This document shows positions 1 to 9,132 of a stretch of DNA of 64,000 bases, one piece after another (within the stretch, counting starts at the first letter, position 1; each line of letters begins with the position of its first letter). Under the pieces are notes generated by a model. The model did not search any database and was not told where the DNA came from. It was given only the letters and a program-made list of their open reading frames with translations. The stretch is from Anabaena azotica FACHB-119. Lineage in GTDB: Bacteria; Cyanobacteriota; Cyanobacteriia; Cyanobacteriales; Nostocaceae. The stretch lies in NCBI RefSeq assembly GCF_014697625.1, contig NZ_JACJSG010000040.1, positions 21,504 to 85,503 on the forward strand, in the 5' to 3' direction. The position numbers were made by a program, and so were the translations under genes.

Positions 1-2484
1 CTGGGCTACGTACACCCGGACGACCATATTCGCCCCTGGTGGTAATTCATCCCCTTGTTCGCGGGTAAATAAGCGCACGTCTACCACACGCCCTTTTTCA
101 CCGTTGGGTACACGCAGGGAGTTGTCGCGCACATCCCGCGCCTTCTCACCGAAAATCGCCCGTAATAGTTTTTCTTCTGGTGGTTGGTCAGATTCACCTT
201 TGGGTGTCACTTTACCTACCAAGATATCGCCAGCTTCTACCCAAGCCCCAATGCGAATAATCCCTTGCTCATCTAGTTGACGCAAAGCATCTTCCCCGAC
301 GTTGGGAATTTCTCTAGTGATTTCTTCTGGGCCGAGTTTGGTTTGGCGTGCCTCAATTTCATATTTCTCGATGTGAATTGAGGTATAAATGTCATCCTGT
401 ACCAATCTTTCCGAAATCAAAATCGCGTCTTCGTAGTTATAGCCTTCCCAAGGCATATAAGCGACGACGATATTTTGACCAAGCGCCAATTCCCCACCTT
501 CGGTAGAGGAACCATCAGCTAATACCTGACCAGCAACTACCCGCTCACCAATTCGCACCAGGGGTTTTTGGTTGAGACAGGTATCTTGGTTAGAACGTTG
601 GTACTTGGAAAGGGTGTAACGAATTTCCTGCCCTTTGCTAGATGTCATTTGTCCGTTGTCAGTGGATTTACCACTGGCGGTTGGCAATTGCCCACTTACG
701 CGCACACGGATTTCTGTCGCATCCACGTAGACAACATCCCCATCAGTACGGGAGACAATTACCATCCCGGAGTCTCTCGCACCTTGGGCTTCTAAGCCTG
801 TTCCCACCAAAGGACGCTCTGGTTTGAGTAGGGGTACTGCTTGCCGTTGCATATTGGAACCCATGAGGGCGCGGTTCGCGTCGTCATGTTCCAAGAAGGG
901 AATCATACTTGTAGCTACAGATACGATTTGTACTGGAGATACGGCTACGTAGTCTACTTGTTCTGGTGTGGTGGTGGAGAACTCTTGGCGGTAACGGACT
1001 GGTACTTGGGGGCCAATGATATGTCCGTTTTCATCTACAGGAATATCCCCAGGTGCTACCCGCAGGTCGTCTTCTTCGTCGGCGGTCATGTACACGGCAG
1101 GTTGGTCAAATAACACCTTGCCATTTTCCACAGGTCTAAATGGAGTTTCGAGGAAGCCGTACTGGTTAACGCGGGCGTGGGTTGCCAAGGAACCAATCAA
1201 ACCAGCGTTGGGGCCTTCTGGTGTCTCGATGGGACAGATCCGACCGTAGTGGGAGGGGTGAATATCGCGCACGGCAAAACCTGCCCGTTCTCTGGTCAAA
1301 CCACCAGGGCCAAGGGCTGACAGACGGCGTTTGTGGGTCAGTTCTGCTAAGGGATTTGTTTGATCCATGAACTGACTCAATTGGCTGGAACCGAAAAATT
1401 CCTTGATGGCTGCGACCAAGGGTTTAGGGTTGACCAAGGATGCTGGTGTCAATACTTCTGCATCCGATACGGTCATCCGTTCTCGAATAATTCGCTCAAG
1501 GCGGTTTAACCCAACTCTAACTTGGTTTTGCAGCAATTCACCAACACTTCGCACCCGACGGTTGCCTAAGTGGTCGATGTCGTCAACGCTACCGATATCG
1601 TATTCCAGGTTGATTAAGTAATCGACTGCTGCCAAGATATCGCCAGGGGTAAGGACGCGGACGGTATCAGGGACAGATAGGCGGAGTTTTTTGTTGAGTT
1701 TGTATCTCCCAACTCTACCCAAGTCGTAACGTTTGGGGTCAAAGAAACGGGAGTCTAGTAACTGTTGTCCACCTAATACGGTTGGAGGTTCACCTGGACG
1801 AAGTTTTCTGTACAACTCCATCAGGGCTTCTTCTTCGGAAAATTGCCCTTCTTTCTCAATAGTTTTTTGGAAGTACTCAGGGTGACGGAGGGCATCAAAA
1901 ATTTCGTTATCTGATAAGCCTAAAGCCTTCAACAGTACCTGGGCTGAGAGTTTGCGGGTTTTGTCGATCCGTACCCACACCAAATCATTCCGGTCTGTTT
2001 CAAATTTCAACCATGCACCCCGGTTAGGGATGAGGCTGGCTGAATAGGTGCGGCGACCGTTTTTATCGATTTCTGATTTGTAGTAAACTCCAGGCGATCG
2101 CACAATCTGGTTGACAATTACCCGCTCGGCTCCGTTAATAATAAACGTACCGCGATCGGTCATCAAAGGCAGATCCCCGATAAATACTTCTTGTTCTTTG
2201 ATATCCCCAGTTTCTTTGTTCAACAGGCGGGTGGGAACATACATCTGTACAGCATAGGTACTATCACGACGTTTCGCTTCCTCAACGCTGTACTTCGGTT
2301 CCTTAAGTTTGTAATTATGTCCTAAAAAATGCAGTTCTAATTTGCCTGTATAGTCTGTAATAGGACTAAAGGAGTTCAGCTCTTCTATCAGCCCTTCTTC
2401 TAAAAACCAGCGAAAGCTTGCTCGCTGGATTTCAATCAAGTCGGGCAACAGAAAGGCTGGTTCAATATAATTTTCGCTAATCAT
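1..2484 (-). CDS. rpoB: RNA polymerase beta subunit, 5' part (runs off the window)
   Basis: Encodes the N-terminal part (about 828 residues) of the catalytic beta subunit of RNA polymerase; the frame stays open to the window edge, so the C-terminus lies outside. Translation begins MISENYIEPAFLLPDLIEIQ and continues with the RASFRWFLEEGL segment characteristic of cyanobacterial RpoB. The order rpsT-tatD-rpoB on one strand is the usual cyanobacterial arrangement, with rpoC1 and rpoC2 expected beyond the edge. The start is the ATG at 2482-2484. No frameshift was seen. Identification is from recognised sequence and gene order. Confidence 0.96.
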   Translation of the reverse strand, partial: MISENYIEPAFLLPDLIEIQRASFRWFLEEGLIEELNSFSPITDYTGKLELHFLGHNYKLKEPKYSVEEAKRRDSTYAVQMYVPTRLLNKETGDIKEQEVFIGDLPLMTDRGTFIINGAERVIVNQIVRSPGVYYKSEIDKNGRRTYSASLIPNRGAWLKFETDRNDLVWVRIDKTRKLSAQVLLKALGLSDNEIFDALRHPEYFQKTIEKEGQFSEEEALMELYRKLRPGEPPTVLGGQQLLDSRFFDPKRYDLGRVGRYKLNKKLRLSVPDTVRVLTPGDILAAVDYLINLEYDIGSVDDIDHLGNRRVRSVGELLQNQVRVGLNRLERIIRERMTVSDAEVLTPASLVNPKPLVAAIKEFFGSSQLSQFMDQTNPLAELTHKRRLSALGPGGLTRERAGFAVRDIHPSHYGRICPIETPEGPNAGLIGSLATHARVNQYGFLETPFRPVENGKVLFDQPAVYMTADEEDDLRVAPGDIPVDENGHIIGPQVPVRYRQEFSTTTPEQVDYVAVSPVQIVSVATSMIPFLEHDDANRALMGSNMQRQAVPLLKPERPLVGTGLEAQGARDSGMVIVSRTDGDVVYVDATEIRVRVSGQLPTASGKSTDNGQMTSSKGQEIRYTLSKYQRSNQDTCLNQKPLVRIGERVVAGQVLADGSSTEGGELALGQNIVVAYMPWEGYNYEDAILISERLVQDDIYTSIHIEKYEIEARQTKLGPEEITREIPNVGEDALRQLDEQGIIRIGAWVEAGDILVGKVTPKGESDQPPEEKLLRAIFGEKARDVRDNSLRVPNGEKGRVVDVRLFTREQGDELPPGANMVVRVYVAQ

Positions 2485-3166
2485 GCCTCTACCTTTGTCA
2501 ACCTGGTTAAATTTTTTAGATGACACTACAGCTAGTGTCCTTAGCCGTTGGGAAACTTCTCCTCTATCTGGCCTGATCAATTACAGGCAAGGGCAAACGG
2601 AGCAATTGAAGCTGGAAAGGGTAATTTTGACAAGAGGGCAATAACCCCTTGTAGCCAGTCAAGGATTTCCCTACCCAGCCATACAGCCAATTCCCCAGCA
2701 GCAACTGTTTGATAAATATCTGAATTTTCTTTGCTTTCCTCACTTCCCCTCCCAAAAGCGCTTTAACTTGCTTTTCGCAGCCTTTTATACTCGCGGCGGC
2801 ATCTCGCCATAGAGGAAATGAGCCGCATTATGGAGGTTTTGAGTGAAAATGGCCTGATTTTGTTGGGTTTTAATCACAAGGCAATTTCTTTTAAGAATTT
2901 TCTATAGGTTCAAGTAGAAACAGGCGATGCGTGGTCAAGGTCTATCTCTATGTGGTTACTAGATTTAGTCAACCATTAGAGATCATCCGTTTGTAGAGCT
3001 GTGAGGATGGTCAATTTGATCACTTTCCCAAATCAAGCTTAGGAGTTTTTAGTTCCTTCCTTTATCATTATGACGCACACAAAATGTTTTGGAGGGGTTA
3101 ATCTTAACATATTTTTGTCCTCCTAACGGTTTATTTATTTTCCTGTGACCCCAAAGATGAACTAAA
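2485..3166. other. tatD-rpoB intergenic region
   Basis: About 680 bp without a convincing gene. It should hold the rpoB promoter and leader because rpoB reads away from it. A 63-codon frame inside has no recognisable product. Apart from the inverted repeat close to rpoB I see no structured element. Confidence 0.6.
2522..2539 (-). promoter_or_regulatory. Short inverted repeat in the rpoB leader
   Basis: A perfect 7-bp inverted repeat (GACACTA, 4-nt loop, TAGTGTC) lies about 38 nt upstream of the rpoB start codon. It could be an operator or a hairpin in the rpoB leader. No poly-U run follows it, so it does not look like an intrinsic terminator. Function is unknown. Confidence 0.3.
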
Positions 3167-3946
3167 TTATAATACCAGACCAAATAATTCGCAGGCATTT
3201 TTGGTTGTTTGCTCACAAATCGCCTCTAATGTTTCTCCCCGCAGAGTCGCTACTTGTTCGGCTACGTGGCGGACATAAGCGGGTTCGTTCCGCTTTTCGC
3301 CCCGTTTGGGAACTGGCGCTAAGAAAGGGCAGTCTGTTTCAATGAGTAGGCGATCGCTACTTACCATTGCGGCTGAGGCTTGAATTGCCTTGGCACTTTT
3401 AAATGTTACCGTACCGCTAAAGCTAATATAAAAGCCTAAATCAACAAACCATTGGGTTTCTTCTGGCGTACCTCCCCAACAGTGCATCACACCCCGAATT
3501 GGCTCACGCTGTTGCCATTTCTCCAATATCTCTCTCACCGCAGATGCAGCATCCCGACAGTGGATAATTACGGGTAAATTCAACTGGGCGGCAATTTCTA
3601 ATTGTGCCTCAAATACCATGCGCTGCTGCTCATAGTTATCGGCTTTATAAAAATCTAGCCCCATTTCCCCAATTGCTACTACCTTCGAGTCGGAACGAGC
3701 CAAGGATAATATTTGCTCGGCTGTATCACTTTCCCATTTATCTGCATCTAGAGGATGCAGCCCCACAGCAAAGCTGACTTCGGGAAATTGGTGGGCTATG
3801 GCTTGAATGGTGGTAAATTCTGATGGTTCAACACAGGAATGTACTAAGCGTACTACTCCTGCTTCTTGCCAGCGCGATCGCACGGCTGCCAAATCTGGCT
3901 GGAAGCTGTCAAAATTTAGGTGTACGTGGGTGTCGATTAGCTGCAT
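3167..3946 (-). CDS. tatD: TatD family metal-dependent DNase
   Basis: A 259-residue TatD-type hydrolase, normal length for the family. TatD proteins are TIM-barrel metal-dependent nucleases. Visible metal and active-site motifs, in order, are DTHVHLNFD at the N-terminus, GEMGLDF near residue 93, IHCRDA near 129, HCWGG near 154 and ETDCPFLAP near 204. The gene sits between rpsT and rpoB on the same strand, as in many cyanobacteria. The start is at the only ATG that precedes the DTHVHL motif. The upstream gap to rpsT is filled with short tandem repeats, and no strong ribosome binding site is obvious. Exact physiological substrate is not evident. Confidence 0.93.
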   Translation of the reverse strand: MQLIDTHVHLNFDSFQPDLAAVRSRWQEAGVVRLVHSCVEPSEFTTIQAIAHQFPEVSFAVGLHPLDADKWESDTAEQILSLARSDSKVVAIGEMGLDFYKADNYEQQRMVFEAQLEIAAQLNLPVIIHCRDAASAVREILEKWQQREPIRGVMHCWGGTPEETQWFVDLGFYISFSGTVTFKSAKAIQASAAMVSSDRLLIETDCPFLAPVPKRGEKRNEPAYVRHVAEQVATLRGETLEAICEQTTKNACELFGLVL

Positions 3947-3949
3947 TTT

Positions 3950-4030
3950 TAGTTATTAGTCATTAGTCATTAGTCCATAGTCCATAGTTGCTGATGCAAC
4001 TGTTGACTGTGGACTATTGACTCTTGGACT
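3950..4030. repeat. Heptamer-type short tandem repeats
   Basis: The rpsT-tatD gap consists of imperfect 7-bp units (AGTCATT / AGTCCAT) followed by a weak inverted copy (TGGACTATTGACT). Such short tandemly repeated repeats are typical of heterocystous cyanobacteria. The inverted arrangement could form a hairpin in the rpsT-tatD transcript. Confidence 0.7.
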
Positions 4031-4031
4031 A

Positions 4032-4325
4032 TTAAGCTGTTTGCTCGATGGGCTTGAGTTTGCTGGCGAGTCTGGACTTTTTCCTGGCCCCGTTGTTGGG
4101 ATGGAGTACGCCCCGTTTGACTGCTTTGTCGATTTTGCTGTAAGCCGCAGCTAGGCGAGTTTGCACTTCCTGTTTTGATTCTGGGCTAGGATTAGCTGCA
4201 TATGTTTGTACAGCACTCAAGTAATTTTTCATCAGCGTCTTTACTGCTGATTTATAGGCTTTGTTACGCAGCCTGTTACGTTCTGCGATTTGGGCGCGTT
4301 TAAGAGCAGACTTGTTATTGGCCAC
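4032..4325 (-). CDS. rpsT: 30S ribosomal protein S20
   Basis: A 97-residue basic protein that reads (V/M)ANNKSALKRAQIAERNR, the standard S20 N-terminus, and is rich in Lys, Arg and Ala. S20 binds 16S rRNA early in small-subunit assembly. A longer frame opens at an ATG 36 nt upstream, but those extra residues (MCVHIFFFLEST) do not belong to S20, so the GTG at 4323-4325 is chosen as start. It is first in the minus-strand run rpsT-tatD-rpoB. Length and composition match the family well. Confidence 0.95.
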   Translation of the reverse strand: MANNKSALKRAQIAERNRLRNKAYKSAVKTLMKNYLSAVQTYAANPSPESKQEVQTRLAAAYSKIDKAVKRGVLHPNNGARKKSRLASKLKPIEQTA

Positions 4326-4425
4326 AGTCGATTCCAAAAAGAAAAATATATGTACACACACTACTAGACTTACTAATATAGCATTTAGATTGCCAATATC
4401 AGCATTTGGGAAAAAATTTTATTGG

Positions 4426-4572
4426 GGAAAGGGGAAAGGGAAAGGGGAAAAGGCACAGATTTTCCCAATCCCAATCCCAATCCCAATCCCCAGTCCCCTT
4501 TTCCCCAGTCCTCTTTCCCCTTTTCCCCAGTCCCCTTCCCCCTTCCCCCTTCCCCCTTCCCCCATCCCCCAG
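4426..4572. repeat. Purine/pyrimidine-rich low-complexity tandem repeats
   Basis: A run of GGGGAAAGGG units is followed by CCCAAT hexamers and then CCCCTTTTCCCC/CCCCAGT units. The first part can pair with the second, giving a large imperfect hairpin. Reading frames through this tract encode only simple-sequence peptides and are not genes. Confidence 0.75.
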
Positions 4573-5218
4573 TTCTCAATAGCACCATCAGATAATCAGT
4601 GTGTGCTAAACCGAAGAAAACAGTTTAGAATAAGGTACTCTAATCAAAAAATATCTATGCTCTAACTTCTGCCGAATTAGGTCAGAAACTAAGAGTACCA
4701 GTTGTTTAGTTCTTTACAAAAATGAATTGACTTTCGTTTTATACAGTGAGAGTTAAGCGGCTGGAGTAAAGTTATAAACCTGATTCACCGTAGATATACA
4801 ACAAAGGCTAGTTACCAAGACAAAAACATAATTAAAACTTATATTCAGAACCTAGTATTCCTAGTAAATTCAGAAGAGGGGTTTAAGGGAATTAGGTATT
4901 GGCGCTCCTACTCCCTGCCGTAGCTCGTCAAGGCGCGGACTGAGAAATTTACCGCTCTCCCATGTTACACCAACAAGTGATACCAATTTGCCACAAGAAT
5001 GCCAAAGATACATATACCTAAACTCTATGTTATGGATGGCTTCGTTAATGAGCAAATTTTGAATTGGTATAACTCAGGTGCTGGATGGCTTGGGAGTATC
5101 AAAAAAATCCAGGTTAAGCTAGAGAAGAGAATTAGATGAGGCTTGGCATCCTTTGGGGTAAAGAGAGGAAATAATTCTCAGGCGGGTATATTCTAAATTT
5201 TGGCAATGTCCTTACTCC
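4573..5218. other. Intergenic region upstream of hisD
   Basis: About 650 bp between the low-complexity tract and hisD. It is AT-rich and has no frame with a recognisable product. A short GC-rich patch around 4900-4945 resembles a dispersed small repeat. The hisD promoter should lie in the right-hand part. Confidence 0.5.
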
Positions 5219-6520
5219 ATGCTGCGAATCATTACTCAGCAGGCAGATGTTATAGCAGAACTGCAAAGGATCTGCGATCGCACTCTTGACGAACAGGTGC
5301 TTCACAAGGAAGCAACGGTGCGGGAAGTGTTGCAAGCAGTGAAGCGCCAAGGCGATAAAGCTGTTCTGCACTACACAGATGAATTTGACAATCAGATTCT
5401 CAAGGCTGAAGAATTGCGCGTTACAGGCTCGGAACTGGACGCAGCCTATCAACAGGTTTCTAAGGAACTGTTGGGGGCAATTAGGCTAGCTTCTCGGCAA
5501 ATTGAAGCGTTTCATCGTCAGCGTGTGCCTAAAAGCTGGGTACACTTTGGCGATGATGATATTGTGCTGGGCAAACGATACAATCCTGTAGATCGAGCGG
5601 GTTTGTATGTTCCAGGCGGTCGTGCGGCTTATCCCAGCACAGTGCTGATGAACGCAATTCCGGCGAGGGTGGCGGGTGTACCGCGTGTAGTGATAGCGAC
5701 ACCACCAGGAGCCAAAAAAGCGATTCATCCGGCGGTGTTAGTAGCAGCCCAAGAAGTGGGTGTGGAAGAGATTTATCGCGTAGGGGGGGCGCAGGCGATC
5801 GCAGCTTTGGCTTATGGTACAGAGACGATTCCCAAGGTAGATGTAATTGTGGGGCCTGGTAATATCTATGTGACTCTGGCGAAAAAGTTAGTTTACGGCA
5901 CTGTGGGGATCGATGCTTTAGCCGGGCCTAGCGAAGTGCTGATTATCGGTGATGAAGGGGCTAATCCTGTCCATGTGGCTAGTGATATGTTGGCACAGGC
6001 AGAACATGACCCAATGGCGGCGGCAATTTTGTTAACTACAGACCCAGCTTTGGCTAAGAATGTGCAGCTAGCGGTAGAAAGACAGTTAGTAGACCACCCA
6101 CGGCGGATAGATACAGAAAAAGCCCTGGCCCATTACGGTTTAATTGTCCTGGTGGAGTCTTTAGAAGCAGCCGCAGAATTGGCAAATGAATTTGCACCAG
6201 AACACTTAGAATTAGAGGTTAAAGACCCTTGGGCGGTGTTGCCCAACATTCGCCATGCGGGGGCCATCTTCCTTGGTTATTCCACACCAGAAGCTGTAGG
6301 GGATTATCTAGCAGGCCCTAGCCATACCTTACCTACATCGGGTGCTGCTCGTTATGCTTCTGCCTTGGGTGTAGAAACTTTCCTCAAACATTCCAGCATT
6401 ATTCAATATTCCCAAACTGCGCTAAATAAGGTAGCTGGCGCAATTGACGCTTTAGCCACAGCCGAAGGCTTACCTTCTCATGCTGACTCAGTGCGACGAC
6501 GAGTCCAGCAAGATGAATGA
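5219..6520 (+). CDS. hisD: Histidinol dehydrogenase
   Basis: A 433-residue enzyme for the last two steps of histidine biosynthesis, the NAD-dependent oxidation of L-histidinol to histidine through histidinal. Length is normal. Recognised motifs, in order, are GPGNIYVTLAKK near residue 213, AGPSEVLII near 236, ASDMLAQAEHDP near 255 (zinc and substrate region), PEHLELEV near 328 and SHTLPTSGAARY near 369. The gene stands alone on the plus strand, not in a his operon, which is common in cyanobacteria. The ATG start gives the expected N-terminus. Confidence 0.96.
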   Translation: MLRIITQQADVIAELQRICDRTLDEQVLHKEATVREVLQAVKRQGDKAVLHYTDEFDNQILKAEELRVTGSELDAAYQQVSKELLGAIRLASRQIEAFHRQRVPKSWVHFGDDDIVLGKRYNPVDRAGLYVPGGRAAYPSTVLMNAIPARVAGVPRVVIATPPGAKKAIHPAVLVAAQEVGVEEIYRVGGAQAIAALAYGTETIPKVDVIVGPGNIYVTLAKKLVYGTVGIDALAGPSEVLIIGDEGANPVHVASDMLAQAEHDPMAAAILLTTDPALAKNVQLAVERQLVDHPRRIDTEKALAHYGLIVLVESLEAAAELANEFAPEHLELEVKDPWAVLPNIRHAGAIFLGYSTPEAVGDYLAGPSHTLPTSGAARYASALGVETFLKHSSIIQYSQTALNKVAGAIDALATAEGLPSHADSVRRRVQQDE

Positions 6521-6591
6521 TGAGCAATGTTTAAATTTTTCCCATACTTTTGGTAAAAATTTTTTTAACAGTTGCAAACTAAAACTTTAGT

Positions 6592-6748
6592 AGGACTTAC
6601 GCAAGTGTCATAATCAAATTAACTGTAGTAAATATTAAGTAGGGTGTGTTACGGCTATGTCAGGATTTGAGCGTTGGCAAAATGAGAAATTAGCCGTAAC
6701 GCACCAGCAAATACGGTGGGTTAAGCGCTGCTTTAACGCACCCTACTG
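6592..6748. repeat. MITE-like palindromic repeat
   Basis: Starts with AGGACTTACGCAA, the same end sequence as the elements near 51.9 kb and 57.8 kb. It contains TAGGGTGTGTTACGGCTA, which pairs with TAGCCGTAACGCACC, and a distal copy ACGCACCCTACT that can pair with the same arm. The right terminal repeat is missing or diverged. It is non-coding and looks like a degenerate member of a miniature inverted-repeat family. Confidence 0.6.
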
Positions 6749-6780
6749 ACTAAAATGTGACAATAGATTTGAAAAAAATC

Positions 6781-6845
6781 GAACGCAGATGAACGCAGAT
6801 AAACGCAGATGTTGGCACAGCCTTAAGGCAGGGTACGCAGATGAT
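6781..6845. repeat. AACGCAGAT tandem repeat
   Basis: Three tandem copies of an AACGCAGAT-type unit are followed by a spacer with the sequence GTTGGCACAGCCTTAAGGCA, then GGGTACGCAGATGA. Nearly the same composite sequence occurs near 13.37 kb, and a simpler version near 27.15 kb. It is an interspersed repeat common in Nostocales genomes. Confidence 0.75.
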
Positions 6846-6983
6846 TAAGATGAGCGATTTTTCGCTAATGCACAAGTTTAGGCTTGCCACGCCACTATAA
6901 TTTAAGGTTTACTTTATAAATCATCTTTAAGCTTTTGTTAATTACGAATTATTGGGTGGTCTACTCTGGAGGAGTCAACAGCA

Positions 6984-7409
6984 ATGATAAAAAATATTTT
7001 GGTAGCTCTTGATACTTCGGAAATTGCTTCAAAAGTAGTTGCCACTTTGGATGAGTTGATATTATCACCAGATAGCACAGTAGTTTTTTGTCATGTGTTC
7101 CCTACAGGCGATTTAGAGATAGAATTACCAAGCGATCGCCCCCACCCAGAATCTACAGCAGTTGCTTATTTTCAGGTGGAAAAACAATTGCAAGCTTACC
7201 AAGAAAATTTATCAGTTAAAACGGAATTGGAACTAGTGACAGGCGACCCTGCCCAAGAAATTATTCGTCTTGCTAATATTTATCAAACCGACTTAATTAT
7301 TATTGGTAGCCGTGGTTTAACCGGAGTCAAGCGAATTGTCTTAGGTTCGGTTAGTAATCAAGTAGTGGAAGAAGCTAATTGTTCAGTTTTGGTAGTCAAG
7401 TCGAATTGA
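6984..7409 (+). CDS. Universal stress protein (UspA family)
   Basis: A 141-residue single-domain Usp protein. It starts MIKNILVALDTSE, the typical first beta strand, and has the ATP-binding signature G-2X-G-9X-G(S) in the sequence IIGSRGLTGVKRIVLGSVS near residues 110-130, ending NCSVLVVK. It therefore belongs to the ATP-binding class. A strong ribosome binding site (GGAGGAG) lies about 9 nt upstream of the ATG. It stands alone, flanked by repeat-rich DNA. Cellular role is presumably stress adaptation; a specific function cannot be read from sequence. Confidence 0.92.
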   Translation: MIKNILVALDTSEIASKVVATLDELILSPDSTVVFCHVFPTGDLEIELPSDRPHPESTAVAYFQVEKQLQAYQENLSVKTELELVTGDPAQEIIRLANIYQTDLIIIGSRGLTGVKRIVLGSVSNQVVEEANCSVLVVKSN

Positions 7410-7443
7410 GTTTAAAACAGTTATCAGTTATCAGCACTTGGGG

Positions 7444-7508
7444 TAGGGTGCGTCAGATGCGGAAAATCCACAGAATGTGGACGAAATGATTGGATCTGAC
7501 GCACCCTA
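7444..7508. repeat. Small inverted-repeat element
   Basis: A 15-bp perfect inverted repeat (TAGGGTGCGTCAGAT and its complement) flanks a core with a smaller hairpin (AATCCACAGAATGTGGA). The arms match the TAGGGTGCGTCAG arms of the MITE-like copies near 50.4, 51.9 and 57.8 kb, so it is a core-only relative of that family. Confidence 0.75.
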
Positions 7509-7530
7509 CAGTTACTGTTCACTGTTAAAG

Positions 7531-7902
7531 TAACGTGAGTTCGATGAACCTCACCCTCCCAACCTCCCTCTCCTACGAGGAGAGGGAGGAGAAACGAAAA
7601 AATACCTCACCCCCAACCCCTCTCCTGGTAGGCTATCCATTACCCGGATCTATCTCAACATTTGTGAGAGTATTCACTCACGTTTTTTCTAACCCTGATT
7701 TGTTCGTTGTTGATTCTCAATAAAAACATGGTTTTAGCGAGAAGATAAGGTGCAAATTTGTCAAGCCCCATGAAAAACTGAGTTGACAAGATGCTTACTA
7801 AGCAAGGGTTTTAAGATTGTAAAGAAAGATGTGGGTAATGAATAGCCTGGTAGGAGAGGGGTTGGGGGTGAGGTCAAAACAACGCTGGTCGAACTCACGT
7901 TA
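7531..7902. mobile_element. 372-bp MITE-like element with 14-bp terminal inverted repeats
   Basis: Bounded by perfect 14-bp inverted repeats, TAACGTGAGTTCGA at the left and its complement at the right, with AAG on both outer sides (possible 3-bp duplication). The inner flanks are also partly inverted (CCTCACCCCCAACCCCTCTCC type). The element occupies most of the gap between the usp gene and the Uma2 gene. A 62-codon frame inside it is just repeat sequence. No transposase is encoded. Confidence 0.6.
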
Positions 7903-7929
7903 AAGTAGAGTTAAAAGTGAACTAATGCC

Positions 7930-8526
7930 ATGACTACAACACCAGCATTGACTAAAAGGCTGACTCTTGCAGAGTATCTTGCTTATGATGATGGGACTGA
8001 TATTTGTTATGAGCTGGTCAATGGTGAATTAATTCCTGTGAGTTTAGGAACTGGACAACATGGGGCTGTAGTGAGTTTTCTCAATAACTCTTTTCGGGCT
8101 GAAATTCGTCGCCAAAATTTAGATTGGACTTCTCAACAAATGGTTGTTGGTGTTCGCTCTCCCCGTGCAGGAAAATGGGATACATTGAGAATCCCCGATG
8201 TAGTTGTGATTCCTTTAGCTCAATGGCGAGATTTGCGGAATAGAGAAGCGGTAATTGAACTAAGCGAAGCACCTCCTTTGTTGGTGGTGGAAGTTGTCAG
8301 CGAATCAACAAAAACTGTAGATTATCGAGCCAAGCGAGTTGAATATAATGTTCTCAATATTTCCGAGTATTGGATTGTTGATATATTAAGTAACAAGGTG
8401 ACTGTTTTCACCTTGATTGAAGAATTATATGAACCAGTGGAGTTTGTCGGTACAGAATTTATTCAATCTGCGACCTTTCCAGAGTTGAGATTAACTGTTG
8501 AGCAAGTTTTATCTGCTGAAGATTAA
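7930..8526 (+). CDS. Uma2 family (DUF820) putative endonuclease
   Basis: A 198-residue protein of the Uma2/DUF820 family, greatly expanded in cyanobacteria and having a PD-(D/E)XK-type nuclease fold. Visible are the N-terminal LTLAEYLAYDD and YELVNGELI segments, RIPDVVVIPL near residue 82 (the PD motif) and LLVVEVVSES near 118 (the ExV motif), followed by KRVEYNVLNISEYWIVD. Biological role of the family is unknown; association with mobile DNA or restriction is suspected. The gene stands alone. Confidence 0.88.
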   Translation: MTTTPALTKRLTLAEYLAYDDGTDICYELVNGELIPVSLGTGQHGAVVSFLNNSFRAEIRRQNLDWTSQQMVVGVRSPRAGKWDTLRIPDVVVIPLAQWRDLRNREAVIELSEAPPLLVVEVVSESTKTVDYRAKRVEYNVLNISEYWIVDILSNKVTVFTLIEELYEPVEFVGTEFIQSATFPELRLTVEQVLSAED

Positions 8527-8532
8527 ATGTTG

Positions 8533-8919
8533 TTATTTGGCTTGAGTTGTTAAATATTGGCGCAAACTTAATAAACTTAGGGTTTGTCCCAGGTTTAAGG
8601 GTAACAGAGAAATCCCTTCTAAGCGAGACTGCACCCAACCGTCTCCCCAGTACCATTCATGAAAACCATCGATACCGCCATTAAGTAGTAAGCGCAGACA
8701 GTTGGGTTTGGCTACATCTACCTGATGATGCACGGCTACGGGGCCTGTCCAGGTTGTAAACTGTGAGCCTGTGTGTAGTTCATCTGGTGTTCCTGGCGCA
8801 AAGCGTTGTCCTATCAACCATTTTTCTAGTTGTGCGGGACGCAGCAAGCTATCATGAATGGCGTTGGCTGATGCTGCAATTTCGATTCGCAGTTGGCTTT
8901 GTTGAAAATTACCTAGCAT
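8533..8919 (-). CDS. SRPBCC (START-like) family protein
   Basis: A 128-residue protein. The N-terminal part (IEIAASANAIHDSLLRPAQLEKWL) resembles the polyketide-cyclase/START-like fold, where a first strand is followed by a 'W' helix, and the remainder has alternating strand-like segments with WTGPVAVHHQV and FHEWYWGDGWVQSRLEG. Such domains bind hydrophobic ligands. It is convergent with the Uma2 gene, with only 6 bp between stop codons. No ligand can be predicted. Confidence 0.65.
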   Translation of the reverse strand: MLGNFQQSQLRIEIAASANAIHDSLLRPAQLEKWLIGQRFAPGTPDELHTGSQFTTWTGPVAVHHQVDVAKPNCLRLLLNGGIDGFHEWYWGDGWVQSRLEGISLLPLNLGQTLSLLSLRQYLTTQAK

Positions 8920-9132
8920 TGGTAGAAGTTGGGGGAATATAAGTTTCTATAGCCATACTAGATCACTGATAAAGGATAAGACAGGCTTTTGTTTAGATAA
9001 ATACAATAATCCTAATGCGATTTTAGGGAATAAATCAAAATTTTAGCTATACCTACGACTTACTACGTCTATATTTTTCTGCTTTTTGTTGAGTGATTAT
9101 AAACAACTTTGGCAATAAGATAAGGAGTTTAT

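Noticed and set aside
2564..2755. A 63-codon frame upstream of rpoB
   Set aside because: No recognised features, lies in the expected leader and promoter region.
4261..4665. Frames over the C/G-rich tract between rpsT and hisD
   Set aside because: Peptides are simple IPIPIP- and GKGKG-type repeats produced by low-complexity DNA.
7535..7723. A 62-codon frame upstream of the Uma2 gene
   Set aside because: It is inside a MITE-like element and consists of its repeat sequence.
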